Assembly (NCBI RefSeq): GCF_016107685.1
Contig: NZ_JABASY010000008.1
Coordinates: 25,955 to 89,954 of the forward strand
DNA length: 64,000 bases
From: Brevibacterium yomogidense
Lineage (GTDB): Bacteria; Actinomycetota; Actinomycetes; Actinomycetales; Brevibacteriaceae
Reading direction: 5' to 3'
Positions within the stretch are counted from its first letter, which is position 1, and the number at the start of each line of letters is the position of its first letter. The translations under genes were made by a program, and so were the position numbers. Below the pieces are notes generated by a model that was not told where the DNA came from, ran no database searches, and worked only from the letters and a program-made list of their open reading frames with translations. Of the stretch, positions 35,138 through 44,685 are shown piece by piece.

Positions 35138-35171
35138 GCGGGCCCCCGCACTGAGCTGTCGGGGGCCCCGC
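35138..35171 (+). terminator. Hairpin after the GAF regulator gene
   Basis: GCGGGCCCCCG pairs with CGGGGGCCCCGC (one bulged C) across an 11-base loop, 30 bases after the stop codon. The remaining 170 bases up to the aldehyde dehydrogenase hold two loosely similar CCACGCA[AG]CG stretches but no clear promoter. Confidence 0.5.
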
Positions 35172-35343
35172 GCAACGAGCAGACGCGTCGTCCACGCAGC
35201 GAACCTCCGTGTGATCCACGCAACGTCGGTGCAACGGCGCTCGCCCTATCCTGGAGTCACAGCCCGGCGGATGCGACGCGGATCCGCGATCATCCGGCCG
35301 GGGCGCTCGGACGCACACAGTCGTGCAGAAGAAGGAGACCGGC

Positions 35344-36867
35344 ATGGCCGTCTACGCACAGCCCGGGACATCGGGAGCACTCGTCGACTTCAAGCCCCGC
35401 TACGAGAACTGGATCGGCGGCGCATGGGTGCCACCGGTCAAGGGCGAGTACTTCGAGAACGTCACCCCGATCACCGGGAAGGCCTTCACGGAGGTCGCAC
35501 GATCCACGGCGGAGGACATCGAACTGGCCCTGGACGCCGCCCACAAGGCGGCACCGTCATGGAACAAGACGACGCCTGCGGAGCGGGCCGTCATCCTCAA
35601 CAAGATCGCGGACCGGATCGAGGAGAACCTCGAGATGATCGCCGTCGCAGAGACGTGGGACAACGGCAAGGCGATCCGCGAACCGCTCGCTGCGGACATC
35701 CCGCTGGCGATCGACCACTTCCGCTACTTCGCAGGAGCGATCCGCGCTCAGGAGGGCGGTCTGTCGCAGATCGACGAGGACACTGTCGCCTACCACTTCC
35801 ACGAACCGCTGGGCGTGGTCGGGCAGATCATCCCGTGGAACTTCCCGATCCTCATGGCGGTGTGGAAGCTCGCGCCGGCACTCGCTGCGGGCAACTGCGT
35901 CGTCCTCAAGCCGGCGGAGCAGACACCCGCGTCGATCCTCGTCCTCATGGAGCTGATCGCGGACCTGATCCCCGCGGGCGTCGTCAACATCGTGAACGGC
36001 TTCGGCGCGGAGGCGGGCAAGCCGCTCGCCTCGAACAAGCGGATCTCCAAGATCGCGTTCACGGGTGAGACGACGACCGGCCGCCTCATCATGCAGTACG
36101 CGTCGCAGAACATCATCCCCGTGACGCTGGAGCTGGGCGGCAAGAGTCCGAACATCTTCTTCGACGACATCGCCCAGGAGAAGGACGCGTTCTACGACAA
36201 GGCGCTCGAGGGCTACGCGATGTTCAGCCTCAACCAGGGCGAGGTCTGCACGTGCCCGTCACGCGCACTCATCCAGTCGAGCATGTACGACAGCTTCATG
36301 GCGGACGCACTGGAGCGGGTGAAGGCGACGAAGCAGGGCAACCCGCTCGACACGGACACCCAGATCGGCGCGCAGGCGTCGAACGACCAGTTCGAGAAGA
36401 TCATGTCCTACCTGGACATCGGCAAGCAGGAAGGGGCGAAGATCCTCACCGGTGGGGACGCTGTGGACCTGGGCGGAGACCTGTCCGGCGGGTTCTACGT
36501 GGCACCGACGGTCTTCGAGGGGACGAACGACATGAGGATCTTCCAGGAGGAGATCTTCGGCCCGGTCGTCGCGACGACGCAGTTCAAGGACTACGACGAC
36601 GCGATGTCCATCGCGAACGACACCCTCTACGGACTGGGCGCCGGAGTCTGGGCGCGCAACGGAACGACTGCCTACCGGGCCGGTCGTCAGATCCAGGCGG
36701 GCCGCGTCTGGGTCAACAACTACCACGCCTATCCGGCGCACGCCGCGTTCGGAGGCTACAAGTCGTCGGGCATCGGCCGTGAGAACCACCTCATGATGCT
36801 CGATCACTACCAGCAGACGAAGAACCTGCTGGTGAGCTACAGCGACAGCGCGCTCGGCTTCTTCTGA
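35344..36867 (+). CDS. exaC: NAD-dependent aldehyde dehydrogenase (ExaC/AldB type)
   Basis: 507 residues, the usual length for acetaldehyde dehydrogenases of the ExaC group. Visible are [19 protein letters not shown] (cofactor site), [12 protein letters not shown], the glutamate motif [11 protein letters not shown], and the nucleophile in [13 protein letters not shown]. It oxidises acetaldehyde and related aldehydes to acids. ATG 35344 follows AGGAG by six bases; a GTG 21 bases earlier is in frame but overlaps that site. It lies between the GAF regulator and adhP, and is separated from adhP by a terminator hairpin. Confidence 0.93.
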   Translation: MAVYAQPGTSGALVDFKPRYENWIGGAWVPPVKGEYFENVTPITGKAFTEVARSTAEDIELALDAAHKAAPSWNKTTPAERAVILNKIADRIEENLEMIAVAETWDNGKAIREPLAADIPLAIDHFRYFAGAIRAQEGGLSQIDEDTVAYHFHEPLGVVGQIIPWNFPILMAVWKLAPALAAGNCVVLKPAEQTPASILVLMELIADLIPAGVVNIVNGFGAEAGKPLASNKRISKIAFTGETTTGRLIMQYASQNIIPVTLELGGKSPNIFFDDIAQEKDAFYDKALEGYAMFSLNQGEVCTCPSRALIQSSMYDSFMADALERVKATKQGNPLDTDTQIGAQASNDQFEKIMSYLDIGKQEGAKILTGGDAVDLGGDLSGGFYVAPTVFEGTNDMRIFQEEIFGPVVATTQFKDYDDAMSIANDTLYGLGAGVWARNGTTAYRAGRQIQAGRVWVNNYHAYPAHAAFGGYKSSGIGRENHLMMLDHYQQTKNLLVSYSDSALGFF

Positions 36868-36892
36868 GCCCACGCAGTCGTCACCGCATCAC

Positions 36893-36922
36893 CAGGGCCG
36901 GGCGGTCCTCCGCCCGGCCCTG
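36893..36922 (+). terminator. Hairpin between exaC and adhP
   Basis: Perfect 13-bp stem (CAGGGCCGGGCGG and complement) with a TCCT loop, 26 bases after the exaC stop. The following stretch to the adhP start has two GTTTCA-type words (at 36943 and 36953) and could hold a separate adhP promoter. Confidence 0.65.
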
Positions 36923-36988
36923 TGCTGTCCCCAACCCCAGACGTTTCACCCATGTTTCAATCACGAGTGACTCACAAGGAGCAGGACA

Positions 36989-38008
36989 ATGACTGCAATG
37001 CAGGCAGCGATCGTCGAAGATTTCGGACATGAACTGACGGTGGGCGAGTACGAGAAGCCGACCCCCGGACGCGGACAGGCGCTGGTGAAGCTCATCGCCT
37101 CCGGTGTCTGCCACACGGACCTCCACGCGCTGGAGGGCGACTGGCCCGTCAAGCCCAAGCTCCCGCTGGTGCCAGGCCACGAGGGTGTGGGCATCGTCGA
37201 AGAGCTGGGCGAGGGGGTCGAGAATCTCGAGGTCGGCCAGATGGTCGGCAACGCGTGGCTGTGGACCGCCTGCGGGGACTGCGAGCACTGCCGGCAGGGG
37301 TGGGAGACCCTGTGCGAGCAGCAGCAGAACGGCGGCTATTCGACCGACGGGTCGTTCGGCGAATACATGCTCGTCGACGCACCGTACGCGGCGATCATCC
37401 CGGAGGGGTCTGATCCGCATGAGATCGCACCGGTGCTCTGCGCCGGGGTGACGGTGTACAAGGGGCTCAAGCGGACCGAGGTGAAGCCCGGGCAGTGGGT
37501 CGTCATCTCCGGTATCGGCGGGCTCGGCCACATCGCCGTCCAGTACGCGGTCGCGATGGGCATGCGGGTCGTCGCGGTCGACATCGCGGACGACAAGCTG
37601 GCGCTCGCGAAGAAGCACGGCGCCGAGGTCGTGGTCAACGCGATGGACGGCGACCCCGCCACCGCGGTGCAGGAGGCGGTGGGCGGCGCCCACGGCGTGC
37701 TCGTCACCGCGGTCCACAAGGACGCGTTCGGTCAGGCGATCGGGATGACCCGGCGCGGCGGGACGATCGTGTTCAACGGTCTTCCCCCGGGCGAGTTCCC
37801 CGCCCCGATCTTCGACATCGTCCTCAAGGGCCTCACGATCCGCGGATCGATCGTCGGCACACGCCAGGACATGGTCGAGGCGCTCGAGTTCTACGCGGCG
37901 GGCAAGATCAAGCCGACCTTCTCGAAGCGTCCGCTCGGGGACATCAACGCGATCCTCGACGAGATGCGCCACGGCAAGATCGACGGACGCGTCGTCATCG
38001 AGTACTGA
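36989..38008 (+). CDS. adhP: Zinc-dependent alcohol dehydrogenase AdhP
   Basis: A 339-residue medium-chain dehydrogenase. Catalytic zinc ligands are in GVCHTDLHALEGDW (Cys) and GHEGVG (His-Glu); the structural zinc site is CGDCEHCRQGWETLC with four cysteines. The NAD-binding loop is GIGGLGHIAVQYA, followed by an acidic residue (VDIADDK) favouring NAD over NADP. AAGGAGCAGG precedes the ATG. It interconverts ethanol or other short alcohols and aldehydes, fitting the neighbouring aldehyde dehydrogenase. Confidence 0.94.
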   Translation: MTAMQAAIVEDFGHELTVGEYEKPTPGRGQALVKLIASGVCHTDLHALEGDWPVKPKLPLVPGHEGVGIVEELGEGVENLEVGQMVGNAWLWTACGDCEHCRQGWETLCEQQQNGGYSTDGSFGEYMLVDAPYAAIIPEGSDPHEIAPVLCAGVTVYKGLKRTEVKPGQWVVISGIGGLGHIAVQYAVAMGMRVVAVDIADDKLALAKKHGAEVVVNAMDGDPATAVQEAVGGAHGVLVTAVHKDAFGQAIGMTRRGGTIVFNGLPPGEFPAPIFDIVLKGLTIRGSIVGTRQDMVEALEFYAAGKIKPTFSKRPLGDINAILDEMRHGKIDGRVVIEY

Positions 38009-38092
38009 CACGCTCTGGCGGACACGACCAGGACGATGCGTCAGGACCGGCACGAGTCGACTGTGTCGCACATGTGACGCGGCCGACCGCAC

Positions 38093-38126
38093 GCGGCCCG
38101 GTGGGAGGAGACTCCCGCCGGGCCGC
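38093..38126. terminator. Hairpin between convergent adhP and tetR-type gene
   Basis: A 15-bp stem (GCGGCCCGGTGGGAG with its complement, one G-U pair) and a GAGA tetraloop. It serves both converging transcripts. Confidence 0.65.
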
Positions 38127-38144
38127 GCGCGTGTCTGCTGGGCG

Positions 38145-38693
38145 TCAGCCGCGCACGCTCGAGCGCAGCAGCTCCAGGGTGCGCAGCAGCGCGTCGATGT
38201 CGGGGAACCCACTGGGGTCGTCAGCGTTGTCCGTGTCCGCGGTGAGGGAGGCGTTGTAGTAGAGCCCGTCGCCCATGAGGAGCACGGCGAGTGACACGTC
38301 CCGATCGCCGATCTCGTCCTCGATGAGCTCCAGCCAGCGGGTGCGGATCCGCTGGATCGCCTCCGTCGCCCGGGGCTCCGCGCTCAGCGACAGGCGGAAT
38401 ACGGCTAGGAAGGTCTGGTCGAACGGGGTCCCGACCTCAGCGGACGTCGTCACGTAGTGCGCTGCGGCACCTTCCGGTGCCCCCTCCATCTCCGCCACGT
38501 CGAGCTCCGCCCGCTCATGCAGCCTCTCCAGGAGTCCGTCGACCAGGGCGCTCTTCGAGGCGAAGTGGTACAGCAGCCCGCCCTTGGAGACCTGTGCCCG
38601 CGCGGCGACCGCGTCGAGTGTCGTGGAGCGCTCGCCCTCGTCGATGAGCATCCCCTCGAATGCGTCGAGGAGTCCTTCGCGTGCCGTCGTCAT
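38145..38693 (-). CDS. TetR-family transcriptional regulator
   Basis: 182 residues. The N-terminal HTH spans about residues 18-50: RSTTLDAVAARAQVSKGGLLYHFASKSAL is the classic TetR helix-turn-helix followed by the YxxFxxK signature. The C-terminal ligand domain (for example PFDQTFLAVFRLSLSAEPRATEA) has no assigned ligand. It is divergent from the MFS exporter, with a 16-bp palindrome between them at 38769-38784, the standard layout for a repressor of drug efflux. Confidence 0.88.
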   Translation of the reverse strand: MTTAREGLLDAFEGMLIDEGERSTTLDAVAARAQVSKGGLLYHFASKSALVDGLLERLHERAELDVAEMEGAPEGAAAHYVTTSAEVGTPFDQTFLAVFRLSLSAEPRATEAIQRIRTRWLELIEDEIGDRDVSLAVLLMGDGLYYNASLTADTDNADDPSGFPDIDALLRTLELLRSSVRG

Positions 38694-38768
38694 GCTGGCG
38701 ACCCTATCGGAGGCGCACCGCGGACGACCGCAGGCTGACGAACGTCACATCCTGCGGGCTCGCCACTG

Positions 38769-38784
38769 TACCGACTGGACGGTA
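38769..38784. promoter_or_regulatory. Predicted TetR operator
   Basis: TACCGACTGGACGGTA is an imperfect palindrome (TACCG and CGGTA arms exact, one mismatch inside). It lies between the divergent regulator (start 38693) and exporter (start 38894) and resembles the GACCGGTC-centred operators bound by several TetR proteins. Confidence 0.6.
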
Positions 38785-38893
38785 AAGTTCGGGGTGGTCG
38801 TTCGGGACCTCCTGTCCGCAGGATCCCTCCCGCAGACCTCACCCACTCATCTCAGATCCACACCCCGGATCGACCCCTCTCGACGGAGCACCC

Positions 38894-40423
38894 GTGAAGA
38901 CGCTGTTCATGCCGACCACCGCGACGACCCTCAGCCCCCGCCGCCGCTGGGCCGCGCTGGCCGTGCTCATGCTCCCGGTCATCCTCATCGCCGTAGACAA
39001 CACGGTGCTCGCCTTCGCGGTGCCGGGGATCTCTGCGGCGCTCGCACCCACGGGCACACAGCTGCTGTGGGTGGTCGACGCCTATCCGCTCGTCCTCGCG
39101 AGCCTGCTCGTCCCCATGGGCAGTGCGGGGGACGCGTTCGGCAGGCGGCGGCTGCTGCTCACCGGTTCCCTGGGCTTCGCGGTCGTGTCCGCGGTCGCGG
39201 CTTTCGCGCCCACTGCGGGGGCGCTCATCGCGGCCCGTGCGGCGCTGGGGTTCTTCGGCGCGATGCTCATGCCGGCGACCCTGTCGATCATCCGCAACGT
39301 CTTCGAGGACCCGACGGAGCGCCGCACGGCGATCGCGGTCTGGGCCGCAGGGTTCTCCGGCGGTGCCGCACTGGGCCCGATCGTCGGGGGCTTCCTGCTC
39401 GAGCACTTCTGGTGGGGTTCCGTCTTCCTCCTGGCCGTCCCCGTCCTCGTCCCGCTGCTCGCGCTCGGCTTCTGGCTCATCCCCGAATCGCGGGATCCGC
39501 ACCCCGGTCCCATCGATCCCGTGAGCATCCTGCTCGTCATGGCGACGATGACCCCGTTCGTGTGGGCGATCAAGGACGCCTCGCAGAACGGTGTGGGCGC
39601 GGCACCTCTGGGCGCGCTCGCCGTCACCGCGGTCTGCGGCACGCTCTTCGTCAGGCGTCAGCTCGCTCGAGCGAAGCCGATGCTCGACGTGCGCCTCTTC
39701 ACGGTGCCGGCGTTCAGCGGGGCGATCATCGCGAACCTGCTGAGCGTGTTCTCGCTCGTCGGGTTCCTGTTCTTCATCGCCCAGCACCTGCAGCTGGTGA
39801 GCGGACGGACCCCCATGGAAGCCGGTCTCGTCCTGCTGCCGGGGCTCGTCGTCACGGTCGTCGCGGGACTGGCGGTCGTGCAGGTCGTCCGGTTCGTGCC
39901 GGCGGCGGCGGTCGTCGCCGGTGGCCTGCTGCTCAATGCGGTGGGCTACGGGGTCGTGCTCGTGAGCGGCCAAGCGGGGTCGGACACGGGCCTGCTCGTC
40001 GCCTTCGTGATCCTGGGTGCGGGCGTGGGTGCGGCAGAGACGATCTCCAACGACGTCATCCTGTCCGCGGTGCCAGCGCAGAAGGCGGGTTCGGCCTCGG
40101 CGATCTCGGAGACCGCCTACGAAGCGGGTGCGGTGCTGGGCACGGCCGTGCTCGGCAGCATCCTCACCGCCGCCTACCGCACCCGGGTGGACGTCCCGGG
40201 CGACCTCGGCGCCGCGGACACGGCGACTGCGGGGGAGACGCTGGGCGGTGCCGTCGAGGTAGCGGACCGGTTGCCGGCCCCCGCCGCCGAGGCGCTGCTC
40301 ACCTCCGCGCAGCACGCCTTCGATTCCGGCGTGGTGGTCACATCCGCGATCGCCGCGGCCCTCATGGTGATCGCCGCCGGCATCGCCGCGGTCACACTGC
40401 GGAAGCCCGCTCCGGTTCGGTGA
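38894..40423 (+). CDS. MFS drug exporter, DHA2 family (14 TMS)
   Basis: A 509-residue transporter with about 14 hydrophobic segments. IAVDNTVLAFAVPGISAAL near the start and WVVDAYPLVLASLLVPMGSAGDAFGRRR (motif A) are typical of QacA/SmvA-type proton-coupled drug exporters; AARAALGFFGAMLMPATLSI is motif C-like. An Asp in the first helix (VDNT) is the residue implicated in cation recognition in this group. The GTG start is preceded by CGGAG; ATG 38909 is an alternative. Likely repressed by the divergent TetR protein. Confidence 0.9.
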   Translation: MKTLFMPTTATTLSPRRRWAALAVLMLPVILIAVDNTVLAFAVPGISAALAPTGTQLLWVVDAYPLVLASLLVPMGSAGDAFGRRRLLLTGSLGFAVVSAVAAFAPTAGALIAARAALGFFGAMLMPATLSIIRNVFEDPTERRTAIAVWAAGFSGGAALGPIVGGFLLEHFWWGSVFLLAVPVLVPLLALGFWLIPESRDPHPGPIDPVSILLVMATMTPFVWAIKDASQNGVGAAPLGALAVTAVCGTLFVRRQLARAKPMLDVRLFTVPAFSGAIIANLLSVFSLVGFLFFIAQHLQLVSGRTPMEAGLVLLPGLVVTVVAGLAVVQVVRFVPAAAVVAGGLLLNAVGYGVVLVSGQAGSDTGLLVAFVILGAGVGAAETISNDVILSAVPAQKAGSASAISETAYEAGAVLGTAVLGSILTAAYRTRVDVPGDLGAADTATAGETLGGAVEVADRLPAPAAEALLTSAQHAFDSGVVVTSAIAAALMVIAAGIAAVTLRKPAPVR

Positions 40424-40456
40424 ACTGCCGGCGACCGTTCCGCGTGCTGTATGCGG

Positions 40457-41911
40457 TCAGCGGCGCAGCCGGGCGTCCCACGCCGTGAGCACCGGCTCCG
40501 GTGTGGGGCGTGAGACGAGTGAGCCGACCAGGTAGGCGATGATCGAGGCGGCCAGGCCCGTGTAGATGGGGGAGTCCGCGAAGATCCCCACCGTGATCAT
40601 CATGACGATGGTGGTGACGGATCCCGCGATCATCCCGGCGAGCACGCCCACGATCGTGCCCCGACGGAACACCAGCCCGCCGAGGATCGGGATGAGCAGA
40701 CCCGCGACGAGGATGTTGTAGGCGACGGTGAGCGCTTCGACGACGCTCGGCATGACGCACGCGAGCCCCATGCTCACGACACCGAACACCGCGAGCCACA
40801 CGCGGGACGCGGCCAGGCGGCCGGCCGATTCGTCGACGCCGCCCAGTTCGTGGGCGGGGCCGGTGTCCGCGTCGTCACCCCGGCCTCGGCGACGGGTGAG
40901 CTGCTCGACGACGTCCTGACGGAACACGGTGGAACCGGCGATGAGGGCGCCGGAGGCGGTCGACATGACGGCCGACAGCGCCGCGGCGAGCACGAAGCCC
41001 GCCAGTAGCGGCGCCATCGAATGGTCGACGACGGCGGTGAACACGTCATCGGTCACCTCGATGCCGGGCACCAGGATGCGTGCGGCGGTGCCGATGAGAG
41101 CACCGGCGATCGCGTACAGGAGGCAGTAGAGGCCAGTGGACAGACCGCCCCAGCGGGCGACGCCGGGGGAGCGGGCGGTGAACACGCGCTGCCAGATGTC
41201 CTGACCGATGAGCAGCCCCAGCGTGTAGATGAGGAAATACGTGAGGATCGTGGAGGCACCGATGCCGACGGGGTCGAACACCTCCGGACCCAGCGCCTCG
41301 CTCATGCCGGAGAAGCCGCCGGCCTGCACGAGGACGATCGGCAGGAGGATGAGGAAGATCCCGATCGTCTGGATGATGAACTGGACGAAGTCGGTGAGCG
41401 TGATCGACCACATGCCGCCCAGCAGCGAGTAGAGGATGACGACGAATCCGCCCAGCAGGATCGCGGGCACCCGGTCGATGCCCAGCAGCGCGTGGAAGAT
41501 GCTGCCGTAGGCGACGGTCGACGTCGTGGCGATCATGAGGCCGTACGCGGACATGATGATGCCGGACACCGCGCGGGACCCGCGGCCGTACCGCAGCTCC
41601 AGCATCTGGGAGACGGTGTAGATCTCCAGCCGCTGGATCTTCGGGGCGAAGAGGAGACTGAGCGCGACGATGCCCAGACCGATGCAGAAGACGAGCCACA
41701 TGCCGGACAGGCCGAACTCGTAGCCCAGCCCCACACCGCCCACGGTGGACGCACCGCCCAGGACGACCGCCGCGAGCGTGCCCGTGTACAGGAGGGGGCC
41801 CAGCCGCCTGCCGGCGACGAGATAGTCCTCCTGCGTGCGGGCACGGCGCATGCCCCACACGCCGAACCCGATCATGGCCAGCAGATAGAGGAGGACGACG
41901 GCGATGTCCAT
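40457..41911 (-). CDS. Sodium:solute symporter family transporter
   Basis: A 484-residue SSS transporter with roughly 13 helices. The N-terminus (VVLLYLLAMIGFGVWGMRRA, then DYLVAGRRLGPLLYTGTLA) and the central GGMWSITLTDFVQF segment, where the sodium site is formed, are typical; the loop near residue 345 is Asp/Arg-rich. It is the last gene of the unit that also encodes a TPP enzyme, a ureohydrolase and an aminotransferase, 30 bases after the TPP gene. A guanidino or polyamine-type substrate is likely from context; arginine, agmatine and guanidinobutyrate cannot be told apart. Confidence 0.86.
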   Translation of the reverse strand: MDIAVVLLYLLAMIGFGVWGMRRARTQEDYLVAGRRLGPLLYTGTLAAVVLGGASTVGGVGLGYEFGLSGMWLVFCIGLGIVALSLLFAPKIQRLEIYTVSQMLELRYGRGSRAVSGIIMSAYGLMIATTSTVAYGSIFHALLGIDRVPAILLGGFVVILYSLLGGMWSITLTDFVQFIIQTIGIFLILLPIVLVQAGGFSGMSEALGPEVFDPVGIGASTILTYFLIYTLGLLIGQDIWQRVFTARSPGVARWGGLSTGLYCLLYAIAGALIGTAARILVPGIEVTDDVFTAVVDHSMAPLLAGFVLAAALSAVMSTASGALIAGSTVFRQDVVEQLTRRRGRGDDADTGPAHELGGVDESAGRLAASRVWLAVFGVVSMGLACVMPSVVEALTVAYNILVAGLLIPILGGLVFRRGTIVGVLAGMIAGSVTTIVMMITVGIFADSPIYTGLAASIIAYLVGSLVSRPTPEPVLTAWDARLRR

Positions 41912-41941
41912 GGGGGCTCCGTCCGGGTCAGTCGGGGGCGG

Positions 41942-43582
41942 TCAGGCCTGCTGCTCGAGGACGTGGATGACGGTGGGACGGTCGGCTGCCAGCGCGGTGC
42001 GGACCTCCCGCGGCAGATGCTCGTCGAGATCCGTGTGGGCCACTGTCGCACCGCGGGCACCCATCGATTCCGCGAGCAGAGCGAAATCCGGCCGGTGCAG
42101 GCGGACGGCGAACGGTTCGATGCCGCGCTCCACCATCTGGTGCTCGATCTCCTCGTACCCGCCGTTGTCGACGATGACGAAGGGGATCGGCAGGGCCAGT
42201 TCGACGGCGGTGGCGATCTCCTGGATCGCGAACATCGCGGCCCCGTCGCCCACGATGCAGGCCACAGGGCGGTCCGGCGCGGCGAGCCTGCCGCCGATCG
42301 CCGCAGGGATCCCGTAGCCCAGCGTCGCGTAGCCGGGCATGTAGAGCAGCTGGTCGGGTGTGCGGGCGACGAGCGCGTGGACGGTCCCGTCGTAGGTGAC
42401 GCGCGACGAGTCACCGGCGATGACGACGTCGTGGCCGGCCGCCTCCTGCACGAGCGCGGTGACCCGCGCCCCGATGTGCGTCGCATCGAAGTCGTGCGCG
42501 ACCTCCCGGCGCAGCTGCGCGGCCCGTGCCGTGCCGTCCTCCCGGGAGCCGTCGCCCTTCCCCAGTCGTGTGAGGAGACCGTCGACGAACGCCGTGGCGT
42601 CGCCCAGGACGAGCACCTGCCCGCGGAGGTTCTTGTGCAGCTGGTCCGGGTCGATGTCGCATCGGATCACCGTCTGGGTGGTGTTCTCCTCCTGGATGCC
42701 GATCATCCCGCCCCACAGGTCCGAATCCGCGATCTCCGTGCCGAGGACCAGAAGGACATCGGCCTCGCGCGACGCCTGCTGCACCGAGGGGAACCGCACG
42801 TTCGCGCCCACCGCGAGCGGGTGGGTCTCGTCGACGATCCCCTTGCCGTTCGCCGTCGTCGCCACGGGAGCGTCCAGCAGCTCGGCCAGCCGAGTGATCC
42901 GGTCGGCGGCACGGCGGGCCCCACCCCCCGCGATGATGAGGGGACGGACGGAGCCGGCCAGGGCCTCGGCGGCGGTGTCCACCGCGTCCTCGTCGAGGGG
43001 ACGCGGGCGGGACGGCCAGGGGGCGGCGGTCGTGCCGTGCCAGCCCCCTTCGAGCACGTCGAGCGGGACCTCGATGTGGACCGGACCCGGACGCGACCCT
43101 TCGAACAGGGCGAACGCGTCCGCGATGGCCTGGGCCGCACCCTCCGCCGTCCGTGTCCGGTGCGCGGCGACCAGCAGGTGGCTGAGCGCGCCGGACGAGT
43201 CCTTCGTCTCGTGCAGCATGCCGACGTCGGCCCGCTCCAGTCCCGTCGGCACACCGGGGGACAGGATGAGCATGGGACGCGACTCCGCGTACGCGGTCGC
43301 CGCCGCGGTGATGACGTTCGTGAGCCCCGGGCCCGAGGTCGTGATGACTACCCCCGGACGCCCCGACACGACGAAGTACCCGTCCGCCGCGTAGCCCGCG
43401 CCCTGCTCGTGCCGGGGCGTGATCGCGCGGATCCCGAACCGGTGGAGGTGACGGTAGAACTCCAGGTTGTGGGTGCCGGGGATGCCGAACACCGTGTCGA
43501 CCCCGTGGGCCGCGAGTGCGGCGACGACTGCAAGGCCGCCGTTCTCGTAGGCGAGGTTGCCGTTGTCGTTCGCGTCCGTCAT
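41942..43582 (-). CDS. TPP-dependent enzyme, probably 2-ketoarginine decarboxylase (AruI-like)
   Basis: 546 residues in the three-domain fold of acetolactate synthase and oxo-acid decarboxylases. The Pyr domain has [19 protein letters not shown] and [15 protein letters not shown] with the catalytic Glu; the PP domain has [12 protein letters not shown] with the TPP-magnesium motif GDG...N (VDNGGY). The start shares four bases with the ureohydrolase stop, and AGGAGG lies six bases before ATG 43582. The early THNLEFYR motif and the pairing with a ureohydrolase and an aminotransferase fit 5-guanidino-2-oxopentanoate decarboxylase of the arginine transaminase pathway. An acetolactate synthase-like or benzoylformate-type activity remains possible. 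Confidence 0.72.
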   Translation of the reverse strand: MTDANDNGNLAYENGGLAVVAALAAHGVDTVFGIPGTHNLEFYRHLHRFGIRAITPRHEQGAGYAADGYFVVSGRPGVVITTSGPGLTNVITAAATAYAESRPMLILSPGVPTGLERADVGMLHETKDSSGALSHLLVAAHRTRTAEGAAQAIADAFALFEGSRPGPVHIEVPLDVLEGGWHGTTAAPWPSRPRPLDEDAVDTAAEALAGSVRPLIIAGGGARRAADRITRLAELLDAPVATTANGKGIVDETHPLAVGANVRFPSVQQASREADVLLVLGTEIADSDLWGGMIGIQEENTTQTVIRCDIDPDQLHKNLRGQVLVLGDATAFVDGLLTRLGKGDGSREDGTARAAQLRREVAHDFDATHIGARVTALVQEAAGHDVVIAGDSSRVTYDGTVHALVARTPDQLLYMPGYATLGYGIPAAIGGRLAAPDRPVACIVGDGAAMFAIQEIATAVELALPIPFVIVDNGGYEEIEHQMVERGIEPFAVRLHRPDFALLAESMGARGATVAHTDLDEHLPREVRTALAADRPTVIHVLEQQA

Positions 43583-44640
43583 CGTGTGCCTCCTGTCGGA
43601 CTGCTGCCCGGCTGCGCTCCTGCGGCGTCGCGCGCGAGGTGTTCCGCGACGGGACCCGCGACCGCGGTGCGTCCGGCCTTCTGCCCCGCCCACAGGGACA
43701 GGATCTCGTAGCCCAGCTGGGCGGCCGCCAGTCCCGTGATCTCCGCGTGGTCGTAGGCGGGGGCGACCTCGACGATCTCCGCGCCGACGACGTTGAGCCC
43801 CGCCAGGCCGCGGACCGCGTTGAGCAGCTCGCGGTTCGTGAGCCCTCCGGTCTCCGGAGTGCCGGTGCCGGGTGCGGCGGCCGGGTCGAGCACGTCGATG
43901 TCGATCGACAGGTACACGGGTGCGTCGCCCAGGCGTGCGTGCATCCGCTCGATGATCTGCGTGAGCGGTTGGAACTGGAAGTCGTCCGACCGGATGATCT
44001 GGAAGCCCAGCACCCCGTCCGCCTCCAGGTCCTCCTTGCCGTAGAGGGGTCCCCGGATCCCCACGTGGAGGCAGCGCTCGAGGTCGAGCAGCCCCTCCTC
44101 GCTGGCGCGCCGGAACGGTGTCCCGTGCGTGTACGGGGCACCCATGTAGGTGTCCCACGTGTCCAGGTGCGCGTCGAAGTGCAGGACCGCGACGGGTCCG
44201 TGCGTGCGGTGGACGCTGCGGATGTTCGGCAGTGCGAGGGTGTGGTCCCCGCCCAGCATGAGCAGCTTCGACCCGTCCGCCCGCAGGGCGTCCGCGGTCT
44301 GCTCGACGGTCGTGATGGCCGCCTCGATGTCGAACGGATTCACACCCAGGTCGCCGCAGTCCGCCACCTGCTGGGCAGCGAACGGGTGCACGTCGACGGC
44401 CTGGTTGTAGGGCCGCAGCAGCTTCGAGGACGTGCGGATGTGGTCGGGTCCGAAGCGTGCGCCGGGCCGGTAGCTGACACCGGCGTCGAACGGCACTCCG
44501 AGGATCTTCACGTCGACGTCCGCGCCGGGACGGGCGGCCTCGACCTCGTCGAGGCGGGGGAGCAGGCCGAACGTCGAGGGTCCTGCGAAGCGGGGCGTGG
44601 CGCTGTAGTCGGCGGGTCCGAGCGGCTGATCGTGGGTCAT
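43579..44640 (-). CDS. speB: Ureohydrolase: guanidinobutyrase or agmatinase
   Basis: A 353-residue manganese enzyme of the arginase family. Metal ligands are in [18 protein letters not shown] and [19 protein letters not shown]. The segment [17 protein letters not shown] after the second motif is shared by agmatinases and guanidinobutyrases. It hydrolyses a guanidino group to urea and an amine. With a probable 2-ketoarginine decarboxylase directly downstream, 4-guanidinobutyrate is the favoured substrate, but agmatine cannot be excluded. It starts 45 bases after the aminotransferase stop. Confidence 0.85.
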   Translation of the reverse strand: MTHDQPLGPADYSATPRFAGPSTFGLLPRLDEVEAARPGADVDVKILGVPFDAGVSYRPGARFGPDHIRTSSKLLRPYNQAVDVHPFAAQQVADCGDLGVNPFDIEAAITTVEQTADALRADGSKLLMLGGDHTLALPNIRSVHRTHGPVAVLHFDAHLDTWDTYMGAPYTHGTPFRRASEEGLLDLERCLHVGIRGPLYGKEDLEADGVLGFQIIRSDDFQFQPLTQIIERMHARLGDAPVYLSIDIDVLDPAAAPGTGTPETGGLTNRELLNAVRGLAGLNVVGAEIVEVAPAYDHAEITGLAAAQLGYEILSLWAGQKAGRTAVAGPVAEHLARDAAGAQPGSSPTGGTR

Positions 44641-44685
44641 GGCCCTCCTTGTCGTGGTGCGTCGGGTCGTGTCAGTGGGCCGGGT

